A DNA stretch of 64,000 bases from Ephydatia muelleri (GCA_013339895.1 JABACO010000007.1:6282675-6346674); one strand, 5' to 3'. Counted from the first letter of the stretch, positions 25,166 through 37,261 are shown. Numbers and translations are program-made. The notes: generated from the sequence alone by a model not told the origin.

Positions 25166-25245
25166 ATTTTTATCAGAACACGTGGTTTACAATTTCTAAG
25201 TGTGCGTTTCTCAGTTCAGTTGCATTTTTTTGGCAGTTGGCTATG

Positions 25246-28200
25246 AAATGGATATGTACGATCGAGAGAAGGAGTTTGGAGCCTTTCTTGCCGAGAAGTT
25301 TTCCTCCAATGATAGAGGAACTAGCGGTGTAGTTTACAAAGACTTTGGAGACAAATTAAAACCGCCATAAAAGACCCGTCGGCTGTTGACAAGAACTTGC
25401 GCTTCTTTGTTAAGAAGAAGGGATTCCAGATTCTGAACATCCCTAGTCTAGGAGCTCGCGATGTTCTTGTTGTTCCAGCAAAAGAGCAGGTACTTCTCAC
25501 TAAATTGTTTGTCAGTTGTACACAACTATTGATGCGTGTTGTTGCCATTCATCGCACAAAATGTAAAGTTGTAGTGTTTTTGCAACTTCTAGCGTAGGAA
25601 ACTGAGATAAATGCGTCATTTATATAGGGCTTGGTGGAGGACAATACCGCTATTGATAAGTACAGAAGAGTAGCGCATGTTGAAGAATTCTATGAAATCA
25701 TTCGTGATGTCCATGAAAAGGATGTGTTACATGGTGGGTACAAGAAGACGTTTGAAAAGGTATGGTGTCATGTCGCCCATGTGTCTGTTACTGAATATGT
25801 ATTCTTGTGCTCAGTTGCAGAGTTTGTATCATGGGATCCCAAGATGCGTGGTTGAAAAATTTGTTTCTCTGTGCCCATCTTGTCAGCTTCGGAAACCACA
25901 GCTATCGACTCCTCCTCTGAAGCCAATCATTGCAAATGGGTTTTTCTGCAGATTGCAAGTAAGCAAATTGTTTGTCCTAGATTTATGTTACAATACTTTG
26001 TAATACCTGACCTGCTTTTTATCCTTGGACTGTGTTAACAATTATTATTCATGCCTAATTTTAATTGCATTTACTCTATATATGGAGCACAAGTTTAGGC
26101 TTTACAGCTGGCTTCTAGAGCAATGCATTTATTTTTGGGTCAAAATAACATATATGCATGGCAGATTCACACACATGATAAAAGAAATTGACCAGTTTCA
26201 TGTCAATCACATAGTAGTCCTTTAGTTGTGTGACTGTCACAGTAGTTATAGGCTTTTTTTCTCTTTTGGAGTGCTACAATGTAGTTGGATCACAGTGTAT
26301 AGCAGCACCCTGTGCAACAAATAGCCGGAGCCTTTCATTTGTACACTAAAGTTCTTAAATTTCTTTTCTAGATTGATCTGATTGATATGAGGCACCTTCC
26401 TCATGGCAATAAAAAGTGGATACTCCACTGTGTGGACCACTGGTCTAAGTTCAATTTTGCATATGCTTTGGAAGCTAAGAGTGCTGCAAATGTTGCAGAT
26501 AATCTCAATACACATGTATTCCCTTATTTTGGAGTACCTCGCATTTTACATTCTGACAACGGTCGAGAATTTGTGAATGGGGTAATCGTTGACTTGCTAA
26601 AGCTTTGGAACTCTAATATTCAGTTGGTTAGTGGTCGCCCTAGACATCCTCAAAGCCAAGGATTAGTTGAAAGAGCCCATCAAACCCTGCACAAAAAGAT
26701 GGCAGCCGAAATCAGTGCGAGTGGTATGAAGACACCACCTTGGAGTGATTGGCTACCACGTATAGTTTGTAAGTTGGTTTTGTATATTAGAATTCATATA
26801 AGTTAAAAGTTGTTTTTTCCTTATAGATGCTATGAATACCCAAGTGCATGATACTACAGGAGTATCTCCATATGAACTTGTGTTTGGTCAAAAAGCCCGA
26901 AGTATCATCTTCCCAACACAGCAAAGTGCAATTGTGTTAGAGGAAGACTTGGCCGATGAAGGGATTGATGTTGGTTTTTCATCAGAAGCGAAGCAAGCAA
27001 CAGTCATGAGCCCAGCGCATCAGCAAGCATTTCCAACAGAAGAGGAAGCAAAGATAGGTGCAGAGGATGCCCAGTGCTCAAAGAGCTCTTCACATCAAGT
27101 GTCTGTGACAAAGAATGTAGTCAATGGAGCCAAGGACACCCAGCATGCTGATGTTAGTGTGGCAGAAAGTGAAACAATTGAAAGAGAGCTACTTGAAGAG
27201 AATGACGAATCTGCTATAGATGAAGTCAAGTCAAATGGGGATCACAGGAATAGCGTACGAGAAAATGCACTTTCCACTTTGCTGAAGCATAAAGAGGTTA
27301 AAAATTATTGACTGTTTTTTGATTTTGATCAGATTTAGCGTGATGTTTGTTTTCATTCTTATAGATCAGAATCAAAGCTGACAAAAAGTACCTTACTTCT
27401 GCTAAGAAGATGGCAGAAAGATACAACAAACAACACAGGACATTGTCATTTGTGATTGGTGAAAGTGTGTCAGTCAGAATTCCTCGTATTGATCGAGCCA
27501 GTTCCGACCTATCTCGCCTGCCTTGTGTTGTTGTTGAAATTGTCGGAGGAGACCAGAGCCTTTACAGATTGAGGTATGTTGTTTTCAATTGTGTTACTTT
27601 TGCGAGTTACTTTGTGAATTCATCATCCTATGTGTTCAACTTCAGATGCCAACATGGAGTTTTGAATGTCTGCTACACTGCTGGAGAACTCGAGAAATAC
27701 AACGGATCTGGAATGTGCGAAGTAGAGAATTGGCAAAATCAGCCTTTTATCTCATTAAGAGAAGCAGCTAGGAAACAAGCACCTTGGAATCATTTTGTGA
27801 CCAATGCTTGCAAGTGTACGACCGGCTGCCTAAATCGCAAGTGTCAGTGTGTAAGGAAAAATATAAGCTGTAGCACCTACTGCCACAAATCGTCACCATG
27901 TTCAAACTGTACAACGTACGTTTTTTTTTTGTTTAAATTTAAATTGATCACAATGTACCATGTACCAAAAAATTTTCAGCAGTGTAACTCGCAAGATTAT
28001 TGAAGATGTTCACACTGCCATTTGTGATGTAGATTTTGGCCCTTGGATCAAATTTTGCGCCCATATTCAAGGTAAGTCTAAACGCAAAATTGTGCATTAC
28101 ATGCAGTATCTCATTTGTATGTGATGATATAAATGACTTTTTAGGTAGTAAGGAACTGAAAGATGAACTGCTCTCATCACAGAGATTGGATTTATGGAGA

Positions 28201-29513
28201 TCAGGCAGTACAATGTATAACCGCAGTTGCAGAGAGGATGAAGACTTATATAGATGTACATGTAGCATCGTGAACTGTAATTGTTTTTTGCATGTGTTGT
28301 ACTTAATAACACAACCCAACCTTCACTGCAGCTTTCCAAATACATTCATGACTCAACGGAGTATGGACTGTATGTGAACACTCACGTATCACTTTGGCTT
28401 CATTCTCGGAGTTTTGACAAAAAGCCATCGCTTGTGCAAGCCTTGGGATTTGTCATAGTTAATGAAGATATACATACACAGTTTGATGCTTTTGTTTCAT
28501 CCATGCCATTACTTTCCCAAGGCTGCTACCTGCAGTGTGGTCCATTGCTGCAGTACTGGAATACGCACATGAGGCCTATTCCCGCCACCATTGTGCAATT
28601 GTTTGGAGATGAATACCTCTTCCTTCATTATGCGGATGTGGATACTCTATGTGAATGGGTTTTCAAAGCAAGAGAAGAATTTGAGAAACATGATGAATCT
28701 GCAGAAGACACTGCTGAACATCCTGTGGAGTCTGAGTTGGAGGAGGGCAGGAAGACTAAGCGCAAATGCACCTCAAGGAAGCCAAAGCTCTGGATGAAAT
28801 TTGGTGAATTTCAATTGTATGAAGCAGACAGGTAACATTGTAAAAATACGTGGGTGATTATATAAAACATTTATATCATCCTTTTTTGTTCAGATCTATT
28901 CTTGAAAACAACCAGTCCTGGTTGAATGACAACATCATAAATGCTGCGCAAACCCTCCTAAAGAGCAAGTATGGTACACCAGGTCTCCAGAATACAGTAC
29001 TCGCCGCAGCACTCCAGGGCTGTATAGTAGGTGGAGAAGAGTTTGTGCAAGTGTTGAATTCTGGTGGAAACCATTGGCTTACCATATCTACTATCGGTTG
29101 TCCCTACTCTACAGTCAACATATATGACAGCATGTGTTGCACTCTACCAAGTACCACACAAAAGCAGATATGTGCACTGCTTATGACCCATGACCCTGCG
29201 TTTCATCAATGTCGACAAGCAGAATAATGCCAATGACTGTGGTCTTTATGCATTAGCATTTTGTGCAGCTCTCTGTTCCGGAGATAATCCACAACACATC
29301 ACCTTCTCTAACACTGACATGAGAAAGCATGTGTTGCATTGCTTGATGCGAAATGAAATGGAACCTTTTAATGGTAAGATGTTAAAAAGGAAGAAGATGG
29401 TAAAGGAGACACAGCTACTTGCACAGCAATTCGGCCGTCCGCACGCGGGTGATTACAAACTACGTATTCAGTCATGCATCCGTGCATATCACAAAGCGTG
29501 CACTCACGATTAA
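25246..29513 (+). CDS. Ginger1 transposase: integrase core, Cys-rich, Ulp1
   Basis: Exons inferred from phase: ~25246-25489, 25628-25759, 25815-25958, 26372-26768, 26827-27296, 27365-27573, 27646-27915, 27983-28071, 28145-~28245, 28332-28831, 28894-29513. In order: H2C2 zinc finger (HEKDVLH ... CPSC), DDE core with IDLIDM, HSDNGREF and QSQGLVE, an acidic linker, a GPY/F-like block (RLPCVVVEIVGGD), a Cys-rich block (NACKCTTGCLNRKCQC), a conserved linker, and an Ulp1 core with GGNHWLTI (His), VNIYDSM (Asp) and NDCGLYAL (Cys). The architecture resembles KRBA2-like/Ginger1 proteins. Two frame breaks are visible, near 25336 and at 29185-29200, so this copy is probably inactive unless the breaks are sequence errors. 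Confidence 0.75.
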
Positions 29514-29937
29514 CGTAGTCCCATTATTTCACCGCCCAATCCTGTATACGGGAATATCATTAAACGGCCATTTAACCCTCTCCTCAAATACCTCTTTTAA
29601 GTTTACAACACGCCGAGGCTACAGCTGCAGTAGAGGACAGGTCCAACGAATTTTTAATTAAGGTATGTGAGGTCAAAAAAAGCTAGTTTTCTAATGCCTG
29701 AAACCGAAAACAATGTGCACTCGTTGTCGCTCAGGGGTCAGAACAAGGCTATAGCTAGTTGTATGTACTCACATTGGTCTGAGGCCTCACCACAGTGGTC
29801 TTCTTAGGGTGATGTGATTCGGAAGGGTGTGGCTATCTTCGGTGAGTAATTTGTCTCTAGATCTAATAATGGTATACACACGGAAATGTGTATCACTCAG
29901 CACATTCATAGATGTCTAAATAATCTATGTTACATTT
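29514..29937. other. Intron or spacer inside Ginger1 element 1
   Basis: No coding signal. A diverged copy of the downstream satellite unit starts at about 29765 (ACATTGGTCTGAGG ... GGTGTGGCTATC). Confidence 0.5.
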
Positions 29938-31090
29938 CATTGTATGTGACGCAAGGTTTGTCCAGTAAGCTTCACATTGGTATGAGACATCACCTCAATG
30001 GTCTTCTGAGGGTCACGTGATTCTGAAGGGTGTGGCTATCTCAGGTGAGTCGTTTTTCACTAATAATGGTATACATACTGACGTGAGTATCCCTACATTT
30101 CATTGTACGTGACACAAGGTTTGTCCAGTAAGCTTCACATTGGTATGAGACATCACCTCAATGGTCTTCTGAGGGTCACGTGATTCTGAAGGGTGTGGCT
30201 ATCAGTTTGTTACTGACGTGAGTATCACTACATTTCATTGTATGTGACACAAGGTTTGTCCAGTAAGCTACACATTGGTATGAGACATCACCCCAATGGT
30301 CTTCTGAGGGTCACGTGATTCTGAAGGGTGTGGCTATCAGGTGAGTCGTTTGTCACTAATAATGATATACATACTGACGTGAGTATCCCTACATTTCATT
30401 GTATGTGACACAAGGTTTGTCCAGTAAGCTTCACATTGGTATGAGACATCGCCCCAATGGTCTTCTGAGGGTCACGTGATTCTGAAGGGTGTGGCTATCA
30501 GGTGAGTCGTTTGTCACTAATAATGATATACATACTGACGTGAGTATCACTACATTTCATTGTATGTGACACAAGGTTTGTCCAGTAAGCTTCACATTGG
30601 TATGAGACATCACCCCAAGGGTCACGTGATTCTGAAGGGTGTGGCTATCAGGTGAGTCGTTTGTTACTAATAATAGTATACATACTGACGTGAGTATCAC
30701 AACATTTCATTGTATGTGACGCAAGGTTTGTCCAGTAAGCTTCACATTGGTATGAGACATCACCCCAATGGTCTTCTGAGGGTCACGTGATTCTGAAGGG
30801 TGTGGCTATCAGGTGAGTCGTTTGTTACTAATAATAGTATACATACTGACGTGAGTATCACTACATATCATTGTAAGGTTTGTCCAGTAAGCTTCACATT
30901 TGTATGAGACATCGCCCCAATGGTCTTCTGAGGGTCACGTGATTCTGAAGGGTGTGGCTATCAGGTAAGTCGTTTGTCACTAATAATGGTATACATACTG
31001 ACGTGAGTATCACTACTTTTCATTGTATGTGACGCAAGGTTTGTCCAGTAAGCTTCACATTGGTATGAGACATCACCCCACTGGTCTTCT
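29938..31090. repeat. ~160-bp tandem satellite, about 8 copies
   Basis: The anchor AAGGTTTGTCCAGTAAGC recurs at 29953, 30116, 30251, 30412, 30573, 30723, 30875 and 31036, giving periods of 135 to 163 bp. Most units carry GGGTCACGTGATTC with a central CACGTG, and a CAGGTGAGT that looks like a splice donor. Units differ by small deletions, so the array has been evolving by slippage or unequal exchange. Confidence 0.9.
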
Positions 31091-31512
31091 AATGACCTAT
31101 GCAGCACTCACTGGAAATGCATCTAGAATCTTTTCACCTATCAGAGTCATGTTAATGAATAGTTTTTCATATTGTTGACTTGGTTCTGAGTACAGTGCTA
31201 CACAAGTATATAACCACACACAATTACACACAAAGTTCATCCACCTGCTGCACAAGGTGTAAGAACGACTCAGAATGGTATGAGCATTAGCTGAGGCGAC
31301 CAAAGCGGTCAGTCAATGCTTTGGTTATTTTTTATGAAGAAATGCATTTTTATATATTTCTTGGACGATGGTTTATGCTTCAGCTTGCCCTGGAGACTAT
31401 ATTATATGTTCTGCTGCGTGATGTTACTTATTATATGCATCGTATAAAGAGGCGGGGCACGCAAACAATCTATCGCTAGAATGTACCTCGTTCTCTCTGT
31501 GTCTTCTTTGGT

Positions 31513-31642
31513 GCCATCCATAAATTACGTCACTTCGAAGGGTCCCCAGCATGCAGGGTGGTAGCAGCCAGTGTGACGATGTATACATGAAGCATACATC
31601 AGTATAAGAGGGGTCCATATAGGTGACGTAATTTATGAATGG
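31513..31642. mobile_element. ~130-bp MITE
   Basis: Inverted ends GCCATCCATAAATTACGTCAC and GTGACGTAATTTATGAATGGC with a short non-coding middle. Nested in Ginger1 element 1. No duplicated target site could be fixed. Confidence 0.7.
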
Positions 31643-33180
31643 CCGCTTGTCATATCATTTATACAAAGGCTCAGGATTCCAACTCCAACCTCCCATTATG
31701 GAAATGTCTTTCAGAATGCCTCACGCTCTCAGCAGGCGAGGTCCGCAATCGCCATGTCATTAGTAAAACATCATGACGACGCATGCGGTATGCATTTTAT
31801 AGCAGCCACGTGAATCACGTGATGATTATCGTCTCGCCTCGGTAAGTATGGCTCCACAGAATGTTTTTTTTGATAGGATGTATGACCGCTGTGGAACACT
31901 ACATCTTCCACTGTAAGTCAGAGACGTGCCATTTTATTCCAAAATCGTCAAACGAAAGCCAGGTGAGTTACCTTTATCGTTTTGAATTGAAAGCTTTGCT
32001 TGTCAGGAAATTGTGTATTGGGATAACTTTCTGCGAAGCAATTCAGGCAGGTTGTTGGTTAGAAAGAACGGCCGGCTACGCTACACAGCGAGGTAAGCTG
32101 TCAATTACGTGTTTTTGTGTGGCACTTTGTTTGCTTCCAAGGCGTAACGTCGGGAACAGAATAATGGTGTTCTCTACTGCATTATGGCAGAAATGTTGGA
32201 TTCCTTGATCTACCTGAAACATCCTGGCTGAACAAGAGCGCTAAAATGTACGTGATGTAACAGCACCTCGTTATTGTTACCCTTTTCCTTTCGCTCAAAT
32301 GGCGGTGTATTCTATACGTGCATTCGGGTTGACAGCAGTGAACTATTCTAAAGAAAGACCTGTGTTGTGGAAGTCAGATGTTACAACGTCACCATCAACT
32401 GCTGGGAGGTAAGGCCATTTTTTGGTAAAAGTGTTGTTTCAGTTATGCTTTCTTTTCTACGAACAGGTTTGTTCTCTTATCAACTTTCTATGTTTCATAT
32501 TTGTAAACTTGAAACATTAAATTTTTTGACTATGTGATCAATAACCTGAGAAATAATGATAGTATTAACTACTATATTTAACTTTCCTTACGTCATACGA
32601 TAGTTCTATATTGCGCGTACACGGTAGGTTCCTCGGTAACGTACAAAATTGCACGTACGCGCGCGACGTTGCTCTCGAATTACCCCGTGCGCATACAAAT
32701 AATCCTCCGGGACCGAGAAATCATTCGTATGAAATCGGTCCACTCACGATTTCGAGAGCACATGGCGCGCAAAATTCGGAAGCACGCTCTTCCCACAGTG
32801 CAAAAAGTTAGATATACGATACGGTATATTTTTGGTTATATTTGAGAATACGCCAAAATATACGTCTGAGTACTATATTGAAATATAAGACGGCGTTTAT
32901 TCAAGAATCCGCAAGTGTTAAATACGTCACTGTTTATATAGGCACAATAAAGTGTACAAAATATACCCCCGTAAGTATATATATATCATACCACCGTGTA
33001 TATTCAAGTTTCACATATTCTGTGTGTATATTTGTCTGCGAGTTATCAATTCCTGTATAAGCGTTCATAAGCATCTAATTACTAAGGAGCTGGCGCTTGC
33101 CTTTAGTACTTAGCATGCGACAGTCAGTACAAACCGAACTTGACACGCTCAATGCCGAAGTCGGAATTCGATACTGATGG
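31643..33180. other. No gene recognised inside Ginger1 element 1
   Basis: Several GTAAGT/GTGAGT donor-like sites (about 31912, 31962, 32090, 32410) occur beside short open frames, which would fit non-coding or unrecognised small exons. No domain is visible. Confidence 0.35.
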
Positions 33181-33420
33181 ACATCTGCCTGTGTGTATAT
33201 GTGTGTGTGGACATCTGTCTGTGTGGGACATCTGTCTGTGTGGGACATCTGTCTGTGTGGGACATCTGTCTGTGTGGGACATCTGTCTGTGTGGGACATC
33301 TGTCTGTGTGTGTGTGTGTCTGTGCATATGCGTGTGTGTGGACATCTGTCTGTGTATACGTGTGTGTGGACATCTGTCTGTATGCGTGTGTGTGGACATC
33401 GACCTGTCATGTGTGTACGT
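33181..33420. repeat. 17-bp minisatellite
   Basis: About six perfect head-to-tail copies of TGTGTGGGACATCTGTC at 33211-33310, flanked on both sides by diverged TG-rich versions. Open frames here on both strands are repeat artefacts. Confidence 0.9.
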
Positions 33421-33618
33421 GCGACTGTGCATGTGTCCGTCTGTGTGTTGTGTGTTTATGCGTGTGCGTGGACATGTGTGTCCGCGAGTGTGTGGACATG
33501 TACGTGCAAGTGTGTGTCATTACAATTTTGAAATGTTAATGTGTACCATTTTTATTCTTACCATTATTGTTCAATTTGAAATGGATATACAGTACATAAT
33601 GATATGGAAAGTATGGTA

Positions 33619-34360
33619 TAGAGGTTGTGCAATAGCGTCATAAATCGTCATCAATAGCAACCTTTGCTAAGCGCCATTTTGAGTGTCAAAAGCACACACG
33701 TGTCTATCCGTAATAGAGTGATTGGAGGTTCCTGACTAACCGTTTGAGCCATTTCGTGTGATTAAATGCAGCTAGAAAGTACGGCGAAATACTCTGAGTA
33801 TTACTATTAGCTTCATGACACTGCCAAACAGCGTTACAAGGTAAAATTGGACCTGGTTGGTGCGCTTGAAGACCCGTATGTTGCGTATGAGAGATTGTTA
33901 GTGTAGATTGGAATAATTGGCCTCAGGTTCCGATAGCTGTAGCAAAGACTCTGCAGCATCAATTTTTTTTTTACCAACTTCCTTTTTATCACCTCCAATG
34001 TTCTGTGGAATCTGTTCATATCATGCACACGCTTCCTCTTCAAAGGGTTCTTCATGTGCTCGAATAAGGAAGGAACATAATCAGGGGATAGGAGGTTGTT
34101 GCTCTATTCCCCCGAAACGAAGTGTACGCTACATATCCACGAGTACTCATTTGGAATCCAATCTTTGCGCCGGCCCCACTGCTGCTATCCACTGGGACTT
34201 ACGTTCTTCATCTTGAGGAAAATGAACGCCCGAACCTTTAATGAAACGATTACTGCATCCAACTGCACAACAAGCCTTGCCCATACAATTGCTTTTGACA
34301 CTCAAAATGGCGGTTAACACAAATAACGTCACTTCGCTCCGCCCATTGCACAACCTCTAT
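33619..34360 (-). mobile_element. THAP-domain mini-element with ~70-bp TIRs
   Basis: The left TAGAGGTTGTGCAAT and right ATTGCACAACCTCTA are inverted, and a second inverted pair, GCCATTTTGAGTGTCAAAAGCA, lies 50-70 bp inside each end. Only a THAP-type DNA-binding domain fragment lies between them, on the minus strand. THAP domains are typical of P-element, Kolobok and ISL2EU transposases. No catalytic core is left, so this is a non-autonomous derivative. Its class is unresolved because no clear target-site duplication was found. Confidence 0.65.
33834..34282 (-). pseudogene. THAP zinc-finger domain, broken
   Basis: Starts MGKACCAVGCSNR at about 34282, followed by VHFPQDEERKSQW, then after a frame change WIPNEYSWICSVHF. 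This is the C2CH pattern of a THAP domain (Cys-x-x-x-Cys ... Cys-x-x-His). A TAG stop follows within the domain. A Lys-rich helical stretch (KNPLKRKRVHDMNR) and a final open stretch to 33834 come next. The frameshift and stop make it non-functional as read. Confidence 0.65.
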
Positions 34361-34729
34361 TGTTTTTTACAATTTCACGCAGGCTTGTAAATTGAAGATT
34401 TCTGCCAGTTCAAGAAATAGGTGATAGTCTTACTTGTCAATAGGTTAGTGCTGTTATCGTTGTTATTTACTCTTTATAACCAAATTTTAAAGTGCACCAA
34501 TTAGAGTATGCCATTGCACGTGATGGCTAATTTTGGCGGGTTCCTGTGTGAGTGCATGGCCTGGAAAGGTACGTGACTTTGCTTATCACGTTTGTGTTAT
34601 TTTGGGGATGCGTTTGTGATGTAGTACATCAGCCTCATCAACCTGCTGAAAGCAAGCCTAGTATACGGTAAGCGACTCTGAACAATTTGTGTGCAATGCA
34701 CTTTATTGGGGTTGGTCTCCGGTTATTAC

Positions 34730-35145
34730 AAGCGGCCGATTCTGCTGAGGTAAGTTACACAGTGGCAAGTATGACCATTTCAATTGATGCCAAATGTTAT
34801 TGTTCTCGTCTTTATCAGGTCACATAGTACGTGGGGACCGCTGTCTCAAGGACTATGGGTTTCGGCTATCACAAGCGCGGGTCGATTCTGCTGAGGTAAG
34901 TACGCAATGGCTTTGCTAACTTAATTTTGCTTTTCTGCAGCGTTTCTATTCGAACTGGTAAGTATGCTGGGAGCACTAAAATGTATTTTTCTTTTGTGCG
35001 CATTTGGTTAGTCAGCACCAACAAGTCCATCACTAGAGGTAAGTATGGCCATTTCAATTGGCGCCAAATGTTATTATATTCTCGTCTTTATCAGGTCACA
35101 CTAAGTTAGTACTTGGGAACCGCTGTCTTAAGGCACTATGGTGTT
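34730..35145. repeat. Duplicated ~100-bp segment
   Basis: The block AGTATGACCATTTCAATTG ... GGGACCGCTGTCTCAAGG at about 34757-34856 recurs at about 35041-35136 with small changes. Each begins in GTAAGTATG. The unit may be a duplicated untranslated exon-intron piece of the Ginger1 gene, but nothing proves that. Confidence 0.6.
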
Positions 35146-35544
35146 TGAATATTTGTGTTTGGTGTTGTACCACTTATATGTGCGAAGAAAAGTTTTATAA
35201 ACCAAGCAGATGCAAAGGGGGAGTGGGGATGGGGGGGGGGGGGGGGGGGGGGCGGAGGACTAGTTTACGGAAGGTCAAAGCCCAAATTACGATAGTGCGC
35301 AGTTCACCAAACCGTGTAACATTAATGAAATTCAAAGGTTTGCTAAGATACCAGAAACCGCACGTGACTGACAATATTTCAATATACGCATTTGCTTATA
35401 ATGTTCAATACGCAGACAGCTTATATTGCTGCTTATATTCGAATATACGTTATAATATACAGTGTCGTATAACAAACTTTTTGCACTGTGTCCGGGTGAT
35501 ATTGCGTGCTGTCACGGGCCCGGAATCAAAGCCCTGAATTGCTG

Positions 35545-35704
35545 TGTTGAAATCATCTGTACATGTCGGAGCATAGAAGATGGTAACATGGTGGAATGCG
35601 ACGTTTGCAAGGAATGGTTCCATCAAGGGTGTATAACTGTACCAGAAAATGTTTGGAACACGCCTTCAACACCATGGATGTGTGATTCATGCAAGGATAG
35701 TTAA
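35545..35704 (+). CDS. PHD-finger exon of Ginger1 element 1
   Basis: The open frame ends in a stop at 35702-35704 and encodes a C4-H-C3 zinc finger: CTC, MVECDVCKEWFHQGC and WMCDSC. Known Ginger/KRBA2-like proteins can end in such a finger directly after the protease domain, so this is probably the last transposase exon after a ~6-kb intron. A separate small gene is the alternative. The upstream boundary is uncertain because no strong acceptor adjoins it. Confidence 0.65.
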
Positions 35705-35825
35705 ATGTACTCAAGGAACTTGCCTTTTTAGATCTGTTTTTTGTGTGCGCTCGTCGTTATTTTAATTTGCTGCATGCTATTTATTTCCAAATCATTAAAT
35801 TTTCTGAATCTATACACTGTTAACT

Positions 35826-36080
35826 CATTCAAAACCGGTCAACCCGCTTTAAAACGGGTCAGTTTTGCATATTGGTTTTAAAATCGGTCGACCCATTTTA
35901 GAACCGGGTGACCGGCTTTAAAACCGGTCAACCCGCTTTAAAACGGGTCAGTTTTGCATATTGGTTTTAAAATCGGTCGACCCATTTTAGAACCGGTTGA
36001 CCGGCTTTAAAACCGGTCGACCGGCTTTAAAACGGGCGACCCGTTTTAAAACGGGTCAGGTTTTAAATTGGGCCGTAACA
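35826..36080. repeat. Right TIR region of Ginger1 element 1
   Basis: A longer version of the left TIR. An ~86-bp unit containing AACCCGCTTTAAAACGGGTC and TTTTGCATATTGG occurs twice in tandem before the terminal inverted 20 bp. The asymmetry with the 110-bp left TIR is due to this duplication. Confidence 0.8.
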
Positions 36081-36135
36081 TATCAATTGGATATAATAAC
36101 TTGAATAAGTACGACGGGAGGGGCTTAGCCCCCTC

Positions 36136-36254
36136 AACAATTAGCCGGGGGGGGGGGCCTGATACGTCCATGTGGCCTGAGTGTGCAATTTAATTGCACC
36201 CTCAGGCCACATGGGCGTATCAGGCCCCCCCCCCCCCCCCCCCGCCTAATTGTT
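36136..36254. repeat. Palindromic poly-G/C MITE
   Basis: AACAATTAG at the left is matched by CTAATTGTT at the right. The arms include a G run paired with a longer C run, then GCCTGATACGTCCATGTGGCC paired with its inverse, and only a few bases of loop. Non-coding. Confidence 0.85.
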
Positions 36255-36797
36255 TATTATTACGCAGCAAATGATGTTAAAGCCGTATCCCAGCTAACCG
36301 GAAGGCCCACTATATCACTGATCAACGTCCATTATGGAAATTCTCGGACGCTTGCCGTTACCCGTACGCATTTTGGATATTTGCGCTTGACAGAAATCGA
36401 TGTCAGCGCTGCCGGCGATAGCGTTGTTCAAACACAACACATATCCAGAAATGCGCGGTCAAAGGGAATTGACAATTATTGCGGTATATATTTCCTGTCG
36501 GTTGAAAGGATTGAATTAGACAGGAAATAAGCTCTTGTCTAAATATAGCTTGGAATGGTGATTGGCTAGAAGGTGTTGCCACACGTGGCAGAGGGTTGAT
36601 AAGGGAGTGAAGGGAGTTAGTGAGCCATTCTAGGCATTCGAACGCACGTCATTACTGGCAGTTTTCTTGTGATGTTTGAGTCCCAACAAGGTGATCCTTG
36701 ACCGGTGTAAGCTAACGGAGGCGGAGCTGATGGAAGCAGATGTGTGTATGTTTGTTGGATGCGTTGTCTGTGAGCAGTTTAGTCAGTACAGTTTTGC
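36255..36797. other. No gene recognised
   Basis: One open stretch on the plus strand to 36530 has no family resemblance. Confidence 0.35.
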
Positions 36798-36890
36798 CTA
36801 GTCTCGTACCCAGACCCATATGTACGTAACGATGATCCATGTAAAGCGATGATTATCGTTACGTACATATGGGTCTGGGTACGAGACTAG
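36798..36890. mobile_element. Snap-back element A (CTAGTCTCGTACCCAGACCC ends)
   Basis: An almost perfect palindrome of 93 bp. The outer arm is CTAGTCTCGTACCCAGACCC, then ATATGTACGTAACGAT, with an ~18-bp loop. It shares its outer 20 bp with snap-back B at 42967-43078, while the inner arms differ completely. Confidence 0.9.
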
Positions 36891-37261
36891 TTTTTTGCTG
36901 GATTTTTCCTTTAGGTTTTTCCACGGGCGGTTTTCCGAGGGTCAGGTGTGGGCTCACCTGCTCTGAATATAGTTAGATAGGTTTTATTTATGCCCACTGC
37001 TCTTGTTGTGTGTGTATGTGCAGTTGTGTGTGGGTTAAGAATCTCAGTGATGCCGCGGTCAGCTATTATCGATCCGGTCACGTTCACGGCTAACCGTGCC
37101 GGATCGCCCCGCCCCAGTCACGTTTACGGACGAACAGTGACCGTGCTTTACCAATACGGTCACGTTGGCGGTTTGACGGTTGGCTGCCTGGGTTCAACCC
37201 CGTCCCGGTCAATATCCGGTCCAAACTAACGGCACAAATTAATAACCATCGTATTTATATT
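36891..37261. other. No gene recognised
   Basis: Contains GGTCACGTT-type repeats (37077, 37117, 37158) and a TGGGTTCAACCCCG that resembles a tRNA B box without an acceptable A box or fold. Confidence 0.35.

Larger units (their letters stand above)
25056..36080 (+). mobile_element. Ginger1-type DNA transposon (Ulp1/PHD), 11 kb
   Basis: Ends are TGTTACGGCCCAATTTAAAA at 25056 and its reverse complement ending at 36080. Inside is a spliced gene for a gypsy-integrase-like transposase with an Ulp1 protease domain and a PHD exon. Integrase-like transposase, TGT...ACA termini, TIRs of 40-270 bp and an OTU or Ulp1 C-terminus define Ginger1. The expected CCGG or CCGT duplication is not present: the flanks are AAAT and TATC. 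Internal repeats and a nested mini-element account for its unusual length. Confidence 0.75.

Noticed and set aside
29765..31090. CRISPR-like array, because of regular repeats.
   Set aside because: The units are contiguous ~160-bp satellite copies without unique spacers, in a eukaryotic transposon.
33075..33643. Cys- and His/Thr-rich open frames resembling metal-binding repeats.
   Set aside because: They arise from the TGTGTGGGACATCTGTC minisatellite and are open in several frames at once.
37180..37210. tRNA-like B box (GGTTCAACCCC).
   Set aside because: No A box at proper spacing and no cloverleaf could be drawn.
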